Counted from the first letter of the stretch, positions 24,551-34,247 are shown. The stretch: 64,000 bases of DNA from Botrimarina mediterranea (GCF_007753265.1 NZ_CP036349.1:4001363-4065362), one strand, 5' to 3'. A program made the numbers and translations. Notes: a model not told the origin generated them from the sequence alone.

Positions 24551-27223
24551 CTAGCCAGCTTGCTTGGCGGCGAGGGCGATTTGTTCGTCGAGCGTGCGGA
24601 CTTGGCACTGGCGAACGGTTCGCACGAAGAACCAACCACCAACGACGACCGACGTGAAGCCGCCGATGAATTGGAGATCGAGTGGGCTGGGTGAAACAAC
24701 CGACGCCAGCGTGCCGACGGCGACCGAGATGACGGACACCGCCAGCCGCATCGTCGCCTTCTCGCGCGATTGACGCGACGCGGCGACGTCGATGGCGTGG
24801 CGGGCCGACTGGTTGGCGAGTTGGCGTAGCGCGCCCATGTCGGTCTTCACCTCCGGCGCCGGTCCGCGACGCAGCTCGGAGATGTCACGAAAGAGTTCCT
24901 GCTTGGCGGCGGGGGGCTCGACCGGCTGCGCCTGAGCAGGGACTTGGAGGCTTTCGCTGGCGGTCTTGGTCGTAGTGACCGTTGCGCTGAACGTCGGCTT
25001 CGGCGATGGATCGCGGGCGTCTTCGTTCGTGGAACTGCCGCGGACGCGTTGCATCAACTTCCGCATGTAGTCGTCGATCGACTCATCGTTGTCCGCCGCC
25101 GGCGCCGCGGGCGCTGCTTCGACCGCGACGGGCCGCTCGATCGGCTCGTCTTCGTCGGGCACCAAGTGCGCGAACCGCTCGATGAACGACGCCTGCGGCT
25201 CGGGCGTGGCCGGATCGATGGGGTCCTCGGATCGATTCTCTGACTCGGGTCCCCACAGGCCGGCCGCAGCTTCCGGCGCCGATTCACTTTCTTCGTGGAC
25301 GGGCGCAAGTTCGGGCTCAGAGTACGCCGCCGCGGGCTCCTCGTATTCGTCGGCATGCGCTGTCGGCTCGAAGGCTGCCTCCGGCGATTCATCGACCGCA
25401 ATGGCGGCAGGCTCGTCTTCCCAGCCGGACTCAGTGGCGGGCGTCTCAGTGGCGGGCGTCTCGGCAGCGGGCGATTCGGCGCGGGGGTCGGGCGCGTGAT
25501 CGGCCCATGGCGACACCGTCGGCAAAGGTTCTTCCGTCGCGGCGAGACGCTCGATGCCCCAGAGGGGCTCGTCTTCGGCTACTGAATCTTCGGCTACCGA
25601 ATCTTCGGCTTCGGGGGGCGCCGGCCAAGCGTATGCGTCCCCGTTGGCCGCCTCGGCCCCGTCGGTGGGATAGGCTGTCGCCTCGACGCGTTCTTCATTT
25701 GCATCGACTTCTTCCGTCGCGTCTTCGATGATCTCGTCGGCAAAGACCGGAACGGCGTCGGCGTCGTTGCCCCACGACAAAATCGACCCCTCGGTCTCGG
25801 CCGGGCTCTCACCAGTCGAACCCGATTGCTCGGCAATTGACGTCTCCGGAACGGTCGGCTCGGGCGTTGTCGCTAGGGCGGCGAGGTCCGCTTCGAGTTG
25901 GGCGACTTGCGACTCGAGTCGCTCGGCGCGGCTGGTCGCCTCGGCGAGGGATTCGCGAACCGCGGCAAGGTCGTGGTTGGCGGCGGAACGCTCGTTCGCC
26001 AACCGCGCCAACTCGGCGCTGGACTCGTCGGAAGCGGCGAGGGCTTGTTCGAGCTGCGACGCCAATTCGGTGACGGCGTCCGTTAGCTCGTGCGTATGGC
26101 GTCGCTCCGCGCGGAGCGCCGCGACCAGACGCGAGACGCGGGTGCGGCTCGACGCCGTACGTGCAAGTAGTCGCTCGACAATCGAGCTGTCCGCGGGTTC
26201 GACCTCAGGGGCGACGGCATCGGCGCTGAACGCGGCCGCCGCTGTTAGGTCGAAGGCCGTGGCCGGCTCGACCGCTGTCGCGGTCGGCAGCGCGACACGC
26301 CATGGGTCGTCGTCGTTGTCGGTTGCGGCGCTAACGGCTTCCGGAGCGACTTCAATAAACCCCGGTTGCTGTATCAAGGCGCCAAACACCGTCTTACCGG
26401 CAGGCTCTGGTTCGTTGGCATCAACGGACTCCGCCACGGAAGCGTCATCGCGCCCGACGCCACCGAAGGCTGCAAACGGGTCGTCGTCCGACGCTTGCTC
26501 GGCCTGGGTCACGGGTTCAACGGGATCGTTCGCAATCCGGTTGGTGTCCGTCTTATCCTGCGCCCACGGCTTTAGCAGCCAACTCGGTATCGCCGGGTCG
26601 ACCTCCGCCAAGGGCGCCGCGTCGGCGCGCTCGGCGTTCGTCTCGTTCTCATCCGCACTGCCGTCGGCGTTGTCGGCGAACCACTCTGGCTCGACAACTG
26701 CGTCTAGCTCCGACAAGTCGTCTGGCTCAACCGGGTCTTCCGGATCGGCGGCTAGCGGCTCGAGGGCCGTCGTGTCGCCGTTCATTGGCTCGGCTATCGG
26801 CGCCATCGGCGCCGCCGCCGCTTCAACGATGGAATCGTTCAGCGGCGTTGGCTCTAGCGTCTCGTCGGGGCGACCGTCATCCGGCAGATAGCTGGGGAGC
26901 GCGACGACGCGCAGGTCGATCGACCCGATCCGCAGCAGGTCTCCGGCGGTGAGGGCCGCTTCGGTGAAGTCCTGGCCGTTGAGGTGGGTCTCGACGGCCC
27001 AGCGGCGGACCACCGGACCCTCCTGGCTAGGCGTGATAACGCAGTGCAGCGGCCGCAGGCCCGTCGCGTCGAGCCGCACCGAGCAGCGCGGACCGCCGCC
27101 GATCGTCTGCGGCTGGTCGGTCAGGTCGGCGAGGTTCGTCCCGCCGGCGTCGATCAACGCCAATCGGGCGATGCGGTCGGCCGCGGCGGCTTTCGGGCTG
27201 GCGGGAGGGGCGAGGGTCGTCAT
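24551..27223 (-). CDS. FHA-domain protein with coiled coil and C-terminal membrane helices
   Basis: I start this at MTTLAPPASP (890 residues); the frame extends further upstream but that part is Cys/Arg-rich noise. Residues ~15-110 are an FHA-type phosphothreonine-binding domain (GGGPRCSVRLDATGLRPLHC, then GDLLRIGSIDLRV). A long acidic, Ala/Glu/Pro-rich region follows, with a heptad coiled coil near residues 350-450 (LVAALRAERRHTHELTDAV onward) and further disordered acidic repeats such as TPATETPATE. The C-terminus has two membrane helices (LAVSVISVAVGTLASVV and FIGGFTSVVVGGWFFV). A cytoplasmic phospho-signal sensor anchored in the inner membrane is the likely picture. It is convergent with queF. 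Confidence 0.8.
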   Translation of the reverse strand: MTTLAPPASPKAAAADRIARLALIDAGGTNLADLTDQPQTIGGGPRCSVRLDATGLRPLHCVITPSQEGPVVRRWAVETHLNGQDFTEAALTAGDLLRIGSIDLRVVALPSYLPDDGRPDETLEPTPLNDSIVEAAAAPMAPIAEPMNGDTTALEPLAADPEDPVEPDDLSELDAVVEPEWFADNADGSADENETNAERADAAPLAEVDPAIPSWLLKPWAQDKTDTNRIANDPVEPVTQAEQASDDDPFAAFGGVGRDDASVAESVDANEPEPAGKTVFGALIQQPGFIEVAPEAVSAATDNDDDPWRVALPTATAVEPATAFDLTAAAAFSADAVAPEVEPADSSIVERLLARTASSRTRVSRLVAALRAERRHTHELTDAVTELASQLEQALAASDESSAELARLANERSAANHDLAAVRESLAEATSRAERLESQVAQLEADLAALATTPEPTVPETSIAEQSGSTGESPAETEGSILSWGNDADAVPVFADEIIEDATEEVDANEERVEATAYPTDGAEAANGDAYAWPAPPEAEDSVAEDSVAEDEPLWGIERLAATEEPLPTVSPWADHAPDPRAESPAAETPATETPATESGWEDEPAAIAVDESPEAAFEPTAHADEYEEPAAAYSEPELAPVHEESESAPEAAAGLWGPESENRSEDPIDPATPEPQASFIERFAHLVPDEDEPIERPVAVEAAPAAPAADNDESIDDYMRKLMQRVRGSSTNEDARDPSPKPTFSATVTTTKTASESLQVPAQAQPVEPPAAKQELFRDISELRRGPAPEVKTDMGALRQLANQSARHAIDVAASRQSREKATMRLAVSVISVAVGTLASVVSPSPLDLQFIGGFTSVVVGGWFFVRTVRQCQVRTLDEQIALAAKQAG

Positions 27224-27685
27224 GGTGCAAGAGCGGTAGGCAGTCGGGCCGAGGCGGCAATCTTGGATTGCCTTTTCGGGGGTGGGCCTTGTTGGGGAGG
27301 CCGGCCGTCCGGCTCGTGGCAGGCGCACCGGACACCAGCATGTAGCTCGCCGAACCGGGGTGGTCAAAACAACGACCCCGGTAAGAAAGCCTGTGGATCG
27401 CGGGCATCGGCTGGTTTCGTCGGTCATTTTGCCGATCCGTCCACGAGGGGTCCGCGGATAGCCGCTACCACCCGCAAGAGGGGAATAAACGGAAACCCAG
27501 AATCCGAACCGAACTCAGCAACCCATCTGCCGGTCAACGCGTACTAAGCTTGCAAAGCGGTCCTGTCGGGTGGCTCCACTACCCGGACTGGCGCGCTCTG
27601 CACCTGGAACAGCAAACAAGGCCCTGCCCGCACACCGCCGCACCACGCGGCTTGACCGGGAGGGCGCTACGAGAAGGCGCCAAAC
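27224..27685. other. 462-bp divergent intergenic region
   Basis: It lies between the FHA gene (minus) and the DksA-type gene (plus) and must contain both promoters. GC content falls around 27440-27540 (a purine-rich stretch including GAGGGGAATAAACGGAAACC). I see no tRNA or known structured RNA and no long inverted repeat, unlike many other gaps in this window. Confidence 0.4.
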
Positions 27686-28135
27686 ATGTCCCGCACCCGT
27701 AACGACTCGATCAAGAAGATCCAGCAATTGCTGGCGACCCGACGTGACGCGCTCCGCAAGGCGCTCGCGGGGGACCTCAGCATGCTGATGCAACTGCGTG
27801 AGCAGTCCGGCGGCGACATCGTCGACGCCGCCCTCGACGCCACCCAAGACGAGATCAGTTCGCAGCTGGCCGAAGTTGAAAGCCGTGAGCTGGGGAGCAT
27901 TGAGAAGGCTCTCGACCGGATCCGACAGGGCCACTACGGCGACTGCGAGATCTGCAACAAGAAGATCGCGCTGGCTCGGCTGAACGCCCTCCCCTACGCG
28001 ACCATGTGCATCGAGTGTCAACAAGCGGCCGAGGACGGCACGCTGGACGATCGGATGCCCGAAGATTGGAGTCGCGTCGTCGATACCGGTTATTCCGAGG
28101 TCGATAGCCGCGTCAACGATTTCGAGTTGCAGTAA
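27686..28135 (+). CDS. TraR/DksA-family zinc-finger regulator
   Basis: The product has 149 residues. A long coiled-coil N-terminal half (residues ~1-95, ending in LDRIRQGHYGDC) is followed by a C4 zinc finger, CEIC then CIEC, with the usual RLNALPYATMCIEC. DksA-like proteins enter the RNA polymerase secondary channel and alter initiation, often with ppGpp. The acidic pair at the coil tip that defines true DksA is not clear here, so I do not give a gene name. GAAGG lies shortly before the ATG. Confidence 0.88.
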   Translation: MSRTRNDSIKKIQQLLATRRDALRKALAGDLSMLMQLREQSGGDIVDAALDATQDEISSQLAEVESRELGSIEKALDRIRQGHYGDCEICNKKIALARLNALPYATMCIECQQAAEDGTLDDRMPEDWSRVVDTGYSEVDSRVNDFELQ

Positions 28136-28170
28136 CTGCTCTCCGGCGTCGAAAGCCGACAACAATCCGC

Positions 28171-28176
28171 TAGACT
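28171..28176 (+). promoter_or_regulatory. possible -10 element for the HtrA gene
   Basis: TAGACT lies 89 bp before the ATG at 28265, in the short gap after the DksA-type gene. It is identical to the element at 5315-5320. No -35 match is visible. Confidence 0.3.
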
Positions 28177-28264
28177 ACGGGGTCGGGACGCCAGGGCGTC
28201 GCGGCCCCGTTCCGCATCGTGTCCTGCCGCACGCCTGTCTCCTTGCCCGCTTCCCTTGCCTGCT

Positions 28265-29461
28265 ATGTCGGACGTCGTCCGTAAATCGTCCCCGGCGGCG
28301 ATCGTCTTGAGCGTCGTGATCGCGGCTCTCGGATCGCCCGCCGTGGCTCAAGAGGCCGCGACGGCGGTCGATCAGGCTTCGCCACGGCTCGTGGCGGTGG
28401 ACTCGCTTGAGGCGAAGATCGAACCGCTCACGCTCGAGACACGCGCCAACGAGTTCCGCGCCCTGGCGCGCGACGTGGCGGCGTTGGAGTCGGAGCTGGG
28501 CATCTTCAAACGCGTCGCCAAGCTCGTTGCGCCGAGCGTTGTTCACATCGAAGCCCGGCCGATCAACGAACACCGCGTCCGCGGCGGACAAGAAGCGGGA
28601 TCGGGCGTCATCGTCCACTTCCGTGGCAAGCCTTACGTGCTGACCAACCGCCACGTCATCAAGCACTCGTCACCGAGTCATATCCGTGTGCAGTTGGTCG
28701 ACGGTCGTCCGTTCCGCCCGGAACAGTTGTGGAGCGACAGCGAGACCGACGTCGCGGTGATGTCGGTTGGCAAAGCGGACGCCATTGGCCTCGTGCCCGC
28801 GGTGCTCGGCGACAGCTCGCAACTCGAGATCGGCGAACAGGTGATGGCCTTCGGGAGCCCCTTCGGCCTCAGCCACAGCGTCACGCGCGGCATCGTCAGC
28901 GCCAAAGGTCGTTATAACCTCGACCTGGGCGACGGCGAGGTCGAGCTGCAGAACTTCTTGCAGACCGACGCGGCCATCAACCCGGGCAACTCGGGCGGTC
29001 CGCTGGTGAGCCTCCGCGGCGAGGTCGTCGGCCTCAACACGGCGATCGCTAGTTCCAGCGGCGGAAACGAGGGGATCGGCTTCTCGATCCCGATCAACCT
29101 GGCGACCCGCATTGCGGGCCAGCTGATCGAGAACGGCGAAGCGCAGCGTGGCTACCTCGGCGTCGAGTTCGACGCGATGTTCAACGAACAGCGGGCGCGC
29201 TCGGCGGGCCTGCCGCGGCTGTTCGGCGCGCGCATCACCGCGATCAAGACCGACTCGCCCGCGGCCCAAGCGGCGCTGCGCGAGGACGACATCCTGCTGA
29301 CTTACAACGGCACGACGATCGAGGACTTCGATCATCTCTTCAATCTAGTGAACCTTAGCGAGGTCGGCGAGCGGGTCGAGATCGAGCTGATCCGTAACGG
29401 CACGCGTATCCGCGCGACGGTGCCGATCGGCCGCCGGCCGCCCGAAGATCGGATTCGTTAG
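28265..29461 (+). CDS. HtrA/DegP-type trypsin-like serine protease
   Basis: The product has 398 residues. A signal peptide (AAIVLSVVIAALGSPAVAQ) sends it to the periplasm. The catalytic triad is visible: His in LTNRHVI, Asp in SETDVAVM and Ser in NPGNSGGPLV. One PDZ domain follows (RGYLGVEFDAM, IKTDSPAAQAALREDDILLT). This single-PDZ layout is that of DegS/DegQ-like enzymes, which degrade or sense misfolded envelope proteins. I chose ATG 28265 over a TTG three codons earlier. Confidence 0.93.
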   Translation: MSDVVRKSSPAAIVLSVVIAALGSPAVAQEAATAVDQASPRLVAVDSLEAKIEPLTLETRANEFRALARDVAALESELGIFKRVAKLVAPSVVHIEARPINEHRVRGGQEAGSGVIVHFRGKPYVLTNRHVIKHSSPSHIRVQLVDGRPFRPEQLWSDSETDVAVMSVGKADAIGLVPAVLGDSSQLEIGEQVMAFGSPFGLSHSVTRGIVSAKGRYNLDLGDGEVELQNFLQTDAAINPGNSGGPLVSLRGEVVGLNTAIASSSGGNEGIGFSIPINLATRIAGQLIENGEAQRGYLGVEFDAMFNEQRARSAGLPRLFGARITAIKTDSPAAQAALREDDILLTYNGTTIEDFDHLFNLVNLSEVGERVEIELIRNGTRIRATVPIGRRPPEDRIR

Positions 29462-29615
29462 GCGCCTTCTGTTGGGGCGTAAGGGGCTTCGCAGAAAGTG
29501 CGAAGTAGTGGCTAAAACGAGGTGAGTCTCACCGGCGTTATGGTAAAATGGCGGTTCTGTTACGGCTTCGTTCGTCGTAGCGCCATCCTTCCTGTTCAAA
29601 CGCCTGCGTTGTGTC

Positions 29616-31154
29616 ATGACGTTTCGGTCATCGTTCGGCATTTGCTTCGCGATCCTCACCACCTGCGCGGTCGCCTGCGGTGAGGCGCCGCGCCTTCCCG
29701 ATCTGTCGAAGTACGCCAAGTCGATCGCGGGCTGGGAGGACGAGGTTTCGCGGCTCGAAGCGAAGGACGCGGTGAACCCCGACCCCGAGGACGCGGTGCT
29801 GCTGATCGGCAGCTCGAGCATCCGGCTCTGGAAAACCGCGGCCGAGGACTTGGCGCCCTACCCCGTCATCGAGCGGGGCTACGGCGGCGCGAGCTTCGCG
29901 GACCTCGCCCACTACGCCGAGCGGATCGTCTCGCCGCACCGGTACCGCGCGGCGGTGGTGTTCTGTGCGAACGACGTGACGGGCGGCGCCGGGGACCGTT
30001 CGCCTGAAGAGGTGGCGGAGTGGTTCGGCTACGTCGCCGACGTGCTGCGTCGCCACGAGCCCGACGCCCCGGTCATCTGCTGCGACGTGCGGCCGACGCC
30101 GTCGCGCCATCACGTGTGGGACAAGACCAAGGCGGTCAACGCCGCCCTCAAGGCCGAGTGCGACAAACGGGCTGGGGTTTACTACCTCGACACGGCCGAC
30201 GAGTACCTGCTCGACAACGGCGACGCCCGCAGCGACGTTTACCGCGCGGACCGGCTGCACCTCAACGACGCGGGCTACGAGCTGTGGTCGTCGCAAATCA
30301 AGGCGGAGCTCGACCGTGTGCTCGGCGAGGAGTCCTCGGCAAAGATGCCGGTCTACAGCGATGAAGACGCAATCCCCGAGCCGGCGTCGGAGGACGCGGT
30401 GGAAGCGCTGCACTCGGGGACCAACCAAAGCAAGGTCGAAGCCGACCGCGCCGGCAAACCGCTGCGGGTGCTGCTCGTGGCGGGCCCAAAGGACCACGAC
30501 GCCGGCGAGCACGATTACCCCAGCTGGCTCGACGTCTGGTCGCAGTTGCTGCCGCGATCGCCCGGCGTTGAGGTCGATTCGGCGTGGGAGTTTCCGACCG
30601 CCGAGCAAGCCGATGGCGCTGATGTGATGGTGTTCTACCAGCGGGGTCGTTGGGACGACGAGCGGGCGGCGGTGATCGACCCCTTCCTAGATCGGGGCGG
30701 CGGCTTGGTTTACATCCATTGGGCCGTCGATGGCCGCGGCGGCGAGCAGGCGATGGCCGAGCGGATCGGCCTCTCCGCCAAGGGGGGCGGCGGCATCAAG
30801 TACCGCCACGGCGAGCTCGACCTCGACTTCACGCCCGGCGCCGGCCACCCGGTCGCCCGCAACCTGCACCGCGCGCGGTGGACCGACGAGTCGTACTGGG
30901 CGCTAACGGGCGACCCCTCGCGGCTGACGTTGCTCGGCGCCGGCGTCGAGGACGGCGCTCCGCAGCCGCTCTTCTGGACGATGGAGCACGCCAGCGGCGG
31001 CCGCGTGTTCGTCTCGATCCCGGGCCACTACATGTGGACATTCGACGACCCGGTCTACCGCACGCTGCTGCTACGCGGCGTCGCCTGGGCGGGGCATCGC
31101 AACGTCGATCGGTTCAACGAAGTAGCGATGCTCGGCGCGCGGGTCGCGGAATAG
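29616..31154 (+). CDS. SGNH/GDSL hydrolase fused to a ThuA-like domain
   Basis: The product has 512 residues with a signal peptide or lipoprotein-type leader (FAILTTCAVACGEAP). Residues ~55-235 are an SGNH hydrolase: block I LLIGSSSIRLW (Ser nucleophile), Gly in ERGYGGASF, Asn in VVFCANDVTGG, and Asp/His in RADRLHLNDAGY. A ~45-residue linker leads to a ThuA-like class I glutamine-amidotransferase-fold domain (residues ~280-500; LLVAGPKDHDAGEHDYPSWL, VYIHWAVDG, SIPGHYMWTF). ThuA-like domains are frequent in planctomycete carbohydrate genes. Deacetylation of a glycan followed by sugar handling is a reasonable guess. Confidence 0.87.
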   Translation: MTFRSSFGICFAILTTCAVACGEAPRLPDLSKYAKSIAGWEDEVSRLEAKDAVNPDPEDAVLLIGSSSIRLWKTAAEDLAPYPVIERGYGGASFADLAHYAERIVSPHRYRAAVVFCANDVTGGAGDRSPEEVAEWFGYVADVLRRHEPDAPVICCDVRPTPSRHHVWDKTKAVNAALKAECDKRAGVYYLDTADEYLLDNGDARSDVYRADRLHLNDAGYELWSSQIKAELDRVLGEESSAKMPVYSDEDAIPEPASEDAVEALHSGTNQSKVEADRAGKPLRVLLVAGPKDHDAGEHDYPSWLDVWSQLLPRSPGVEVDSAWEFPTAEQADGADVMVFYQRGRWDDERAAVIDPFLDRGGGLVYIHWAVDGRGGEQAMAERIGLSAKGGGGIKYRHGELDLDFTPGAGHPVARNLHRARWTDESYWALTGDPSRLTLLGAGVEDGAPQPLFWTMEHASGGRVFVSIPGHYMWTFDDPVYRTLLLRGVAWAGHRNVDRFNEVAMLGARVAE

Positions 31155-31200
31155 CGCTCAGTTCGTTGCAACCTGCTCTGGGAAGTCTCACGCACAGCAG

Positions 31201-31290
31201 AAGAACCGGACGCTAAGGCGTGCCGGCTGATCTCTTGCGTAAAGGTTCATCCCTATCAGCCGCGGGGCCTTAGAACGCACGAAACGGAAC
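31201..31290. repeat. AACCGG-CTAAGGC element, copy 2
   Basis: AAGAACCGGACGCTAAGGCG at 31201-31220 and the complementary segment ATCAGCCGCGGGGCCTTAG at 31255-31273 form an imperfect long hairpin. The two different arms are the same pair found at 17182-17263, but in the opposite orientation, so this is a dispersed element. It lies between two convergent genes. Confidence 0.8.
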
Positions 31291-31311
31291 CCACATCACA
31301 AATCCGTAGTC

Positions 31312-32220
31312 TTACTGCGCCGTCCCCGGGTTGGGGACCACGAACAGCATGTAGGTCGTGTCGGTGATCGCTGCTTCGTCGTCGGGAGCGACATGGGTCG
31401 TCGTCCCGGGCGTGTTGAGGTAGTTGCGGGCGAGGGCGTAGTTGAGCGCCACGGCGACGCCTTCGGGCTTGAGGAGCGAGGGCAGCCGTTCCAAGAAGCG
31501 TGTCGCGATCGTGCCGTCGTCGCCGTCGTGGAAGTTGCGGCTGAGGAAGTTCTCGTCGCTCGCGCCGGCTTCGACGAAGGGCATGTTCCAGAGGACGTAG
31601 TCGAAGTCTCGGAACGACTTGGGGAGTTCGATCGCTTGGAAGTCGCCCGCCACCGCTTCGAGCTCGAAGCCGCCCAGCCGCGCCGTGACGCGGGCGTTGA
31701 GCACCGCCAGCGGGTTGATATCGACGGCGTAGACCTTGCTCTGAGTCTTCAGCGCTACGGCCCACGAATCGGCGCCCGACCCTGTGCCGATCACCAGCAC
31801 CTTGTCGCCGCGCTCGATGGGGCCCTCGGCGATCCAGTCGTAGTACAGCTTGTCGAGGTTGTCGGGCTGATAGACGGTAGGGAACAGCGGGACAGAGAGT
31901 TGCCGATCGCTCGCAGGGGCGGGGCCGAGCAAGTCTTCCAGGCTGCGATAGGTGCCGACGTAGCCGGTGCTCCAACCCTCGTCGTCGTAGCGGACCCAGT
32001 GCCACTTGGGATCGTCGGTCCACTCGTGCGGCGGCCAAGTGGCGTGCGACGGCCCGGTCGAGGGCAGATGCTCGGGCGCCGGCAGGCTGGTCGGGGCTTC
32101 GACCCACGCCCGCGGGATCAGCGAGAACGGTGACACCACCGCCACTGCCCCCACGACCCCTAAGGTAACGCCCAGCAAAAGTCGCGGAAGGTCGCGCGGC
32201 GTGAGGAGAGGCTTCTTCAT
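31312..32220 (-). CDS. class I SAM-dependent methyltransferase with N-terminal membrane anchor
   Basis: The product has 302 residues. An N-terminal hydrophobic helix (LLLGVTLGVVGAVAVVSPF) probably anchors it in the membrane. Motif I VLVIGTGSGADSWAVAL and the acidic end of strand 2 (VYAVDINPLAV) define the SAM site, and LWNMPFV takes the place of the NPPY loop, as in HemK/PrmA-like enzymes. The substrate is unknown. It is convergent with the SGNH-ThuA gene. Confidence 0.8.
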   Translation of the reverse strand: MKKPLLTPRDLPRLLLGVTLGVVGAVAVVSPFSLIPRAWVEAPTSLPAPEHLPSTGPSHATWPPHEWTDDPKWHWVRYDDEGWSTGYVGTYRSLEDLLGPAPASDRQLSVPLFPTVYQPDNLDKLYYDWIAEGPIERGDKVLVIGTGSGADSWAVALKTQSKVYAVDINPLAVLNARVTARLGGFELEAVAGDFQAIELPKSFRDFDYVLWNMPFVEAGASDENFLSRNFHDGDDGTIATRFLERLPSLLKPEGVAVALNYALARNYLNTPGTTTHVAPDDEAAITDTTYMLFVVPNPGTAQ

Positions 32221-32374
32221 CGCCCCATATTCGCCGACCGATCACGCCGCCTGCAACCAACTTTGGTAAAAGATTGTCGGCCCCGACGCGCAGCGACACG
32301 GCGGGCGCCCCCGAAAAGTGATGCGCCCGCCGTGTCTGCACGTCAGGTAAAGAGTACCGACCGAATAGTCGCGC

Positions 32375-32875
32375 TCACGCAACGGCCGCTTGGGCGGCTT
32401 CGGCGTTCACCTTCTCGGCGATCTGCGACAGCTTCTTGTCGGCGGCCTCTTCCTGGGCGATGTTCTGTTTCAGCAGCTTGAGGGCCTTCTTGTAGCCCAA
32501 CGCCTCCGCCCAGGTGCAGAGCGTGCCGTAGGTGGCGATCTCGTAGTGCTCGACCTTCTGGGCGGCGGCGATGAGCAGGGCGTCCTTCACCTCGGGCGCG
32601 GCCTCCTCTTCCATCAGCTCCTCGCCTTCCTTGAGGAGGCCCTTCATCGCCTCGCAGGTTTTGGCGCGGGCCGATTTGCCCGTTTCTTCGAAGGCCTGCT
32701 CGACACGCTCGACGTGAGTCTCGGTCTCGGCGAGGTGGCTCTCGAAAGCCTTCTTGAGCTGCGGCGAGGTCGCGTTTTTCACCATCTTCGGCAACGCCTT
32801 GGTGAGTTGGCGTTCGGCGCTGAGCACGTCGCGGAGTTCGTCATGAAAGGCGTCGGCTAGGGTTTCCATCGACAT
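32375..32875 (-). CDS. DUF892 ferritin-like protein (YciE type)
   Basis: I start this at [10 protein letters not shown] (166 residues) because AGGA lies nine bases upstream and the family begins there; the frame stays open to 32992. It is an all-helical four-helix bundle with conserved Glu/His positions ([39 protein letters not shown]) that match the di-iron-like sites of DUF892. Members are stress-induced, and YciE is part of an operon induced by osmotic stress in enterobacteria. It is a single gene here. Confidence 0.92.
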   Translation of the reverse strand: MSMETLADAFHDELRDVLSAERQLTKALPKMVKNATSPQLKKAFESHLAETETHVERVEQAFEETGKSARAKTCEAMKGLLKEGEELMEEEAAPEVKDALLIAAAQKVEHYEIATYGTLCTWAEALGYKKALKLLKQNIAQEEAADKKLSQIAEKVNAEAAQAAVA

Positions 32876-33218
32876 GGTGTTGTCCTGATCGTTTGGGAGT
32901 GTGCGGTGAGGAGCGCGGCGTGACGTTGGCCGGCTCTCAGTCGCCGACATGGAAGCAAAGCCTGTACCGAACGCCCTGACTTTGGCGCGCAACGCGCACT
33001 CGTTACCTGTCAGCGGGCTTTCGTCGCTTGCGACAACGAAGAGCCTTCGATGTCGCGGCGTAGCGTGGCGGCAAAGCGGCCAGCCTGAGCGGGCGTGGAT
33101 CGCCCGTGATGGAAGGCAGCCGTAACGCCGCTAGCGACTCGCCAGACAAACGTTTTGACAGCGGGCGCCGTCGAGCGCTACGATTCCCATAGCTGCCCTC
33201 TCACCGAGGAGCGACGCC
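32876..33218. other. 343-bp divergent intergenic region
   Basis: This contains the promoters of the DUF892 gene (minus) and the methyltransferase gene (plus). A ribosome binding site GAGGAG at 33206-33211 precedes the plus-strand gene. No RNA gene or long inverted repeat was seen. Confidence 0.4.
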
Positions 33219-34247
33219 ATGACTCTCCTTTCTGAACCATTGACGCCGGTTCCCTCCGCTGAACGGCCCGGCGTTGCCGACCGCCTCGACTTGCCCGAGC
33301 CCCCGCGACGGGTCCCGCCGGTGAGGCGGGTGCAGACGTGCTACGCGCTGATGCACATCGCCGCGGGCGCCGGCGTCCGTGACTTTGCCGACGGGGAGTA
33401 CACCGAGAGCGACACGACGCTGGAAGAGGGGATCATTCGCCAGAACGACTACCTGCTCGACGAAGTCGGCTGCACGCGGCCGGGCTTTCGGTTGCTGGAG
33501 ATCGGCAGCGGTTACGGCCGGCTGCTGAGGCAGGCGCGCCAGCGCGGCGCCGTTGGCGTTGGCGTCAACATCTCGCCGGAGCAAGTCCGCGACTGCCAAG
33601 AGCAGGGCCTTGAGGTCCACTGTTGCAACTACCGCGACCTGATGGAGGCGCCGGAGTGGCAGGGGCGGTTCGATGGCGTTGTCGCCAATGGATCCCTCGA
33701 ACACTGGGTGCAGCCCGAGGACGTGAAGGCAGGGCAAGCGAACGCGATCTACAACGAGGCGTTCGAGATCGCTCAACGGATGCTCGATCCACAAGACGCC
33801 GACGCACGCTTCGTGACGACGGCGATCCACGTCCCCGAGTCGCTCGACCCCGACGCGCTGCTGACCGACTGGCGCCGCCTGCCGAAGGGTTCGTCCGAAC
33901 GGATGTTCAGCCTTCTGCACCACTGGTTCGGCGGTTACTACCCGACCTACACGCAACTCGCCGAATGCGCGCAGCCGTACTTCGCGCTCGAGAAGCAAAC
34001 CGACGGCACCACGGGCTACGGCGCCGCCAGCCAGTACCGGATGAGCCGCATGCGGCGGGCGCTAGCGACGAAGCCCAAGGTGCTGTGGAAGATCGCACAG
34101 TCGCTACTGCGCCGTCCCCGCCGGACGTCCGAGTTGCTGTACGCCTACTTCATCGCCGAAGCGTGGGACTGGCAATTCCGCGGCGAGACGCCACCGACGC
34201 GGTTGCTGAGGCAGACGTGGCGGCGGAATGCGACGCTCGCAACTTGA
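33219..34247 (+). CDS. cyclopropane-fatty-acid-synthase-like methyltransferase
   Basis: The product has 342 residues. GAGGAG 8 bp upstream supports ATG 33219. The SAM motif LLEIGSGYGRLLRQA and VGVNISPEQVRDCQEQGL are characteristic of CFA synthase-like enzymes, and NGSLEHWVQPED follows. The C-terminal part (FGGYYPTYTQL, SELLYAYFIAEAWDWQF) differs from true CFA synthase, so the acceptor may be another lipid or small molecule. It is convergent with nadR. Confidence 0.85.
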   Translation: MTLLSEPLTPVPSAERPGVADRLDLPEPPRRVPPVRRVQTCYALMHIAAGAGVRDFADGEYTESDTTLEEGIIRQNDYLLDEVGCTRPGFRLLEIGSGYGRLLRQARQRGAVGVGVNISPEQVRDCQEQGLEVHCCNYRDLMEAPEWQGRFDGVVANGSLEHWVQPEDVKAGQANAIYNEAFEIAQRMLDPQDADARFVTTAIHVPESLDPDALLTDWRRLPKGSSERMFSLLHHWFGGYYPTYTQLAECAQPYFALEKQTDGTTGYGAASQYRMSRMRRALATKPKVLWKIAQSLLRRPRRTSELLYAYFIAEAWDWQFRGETPPTRLLRQTWRRNATLAT

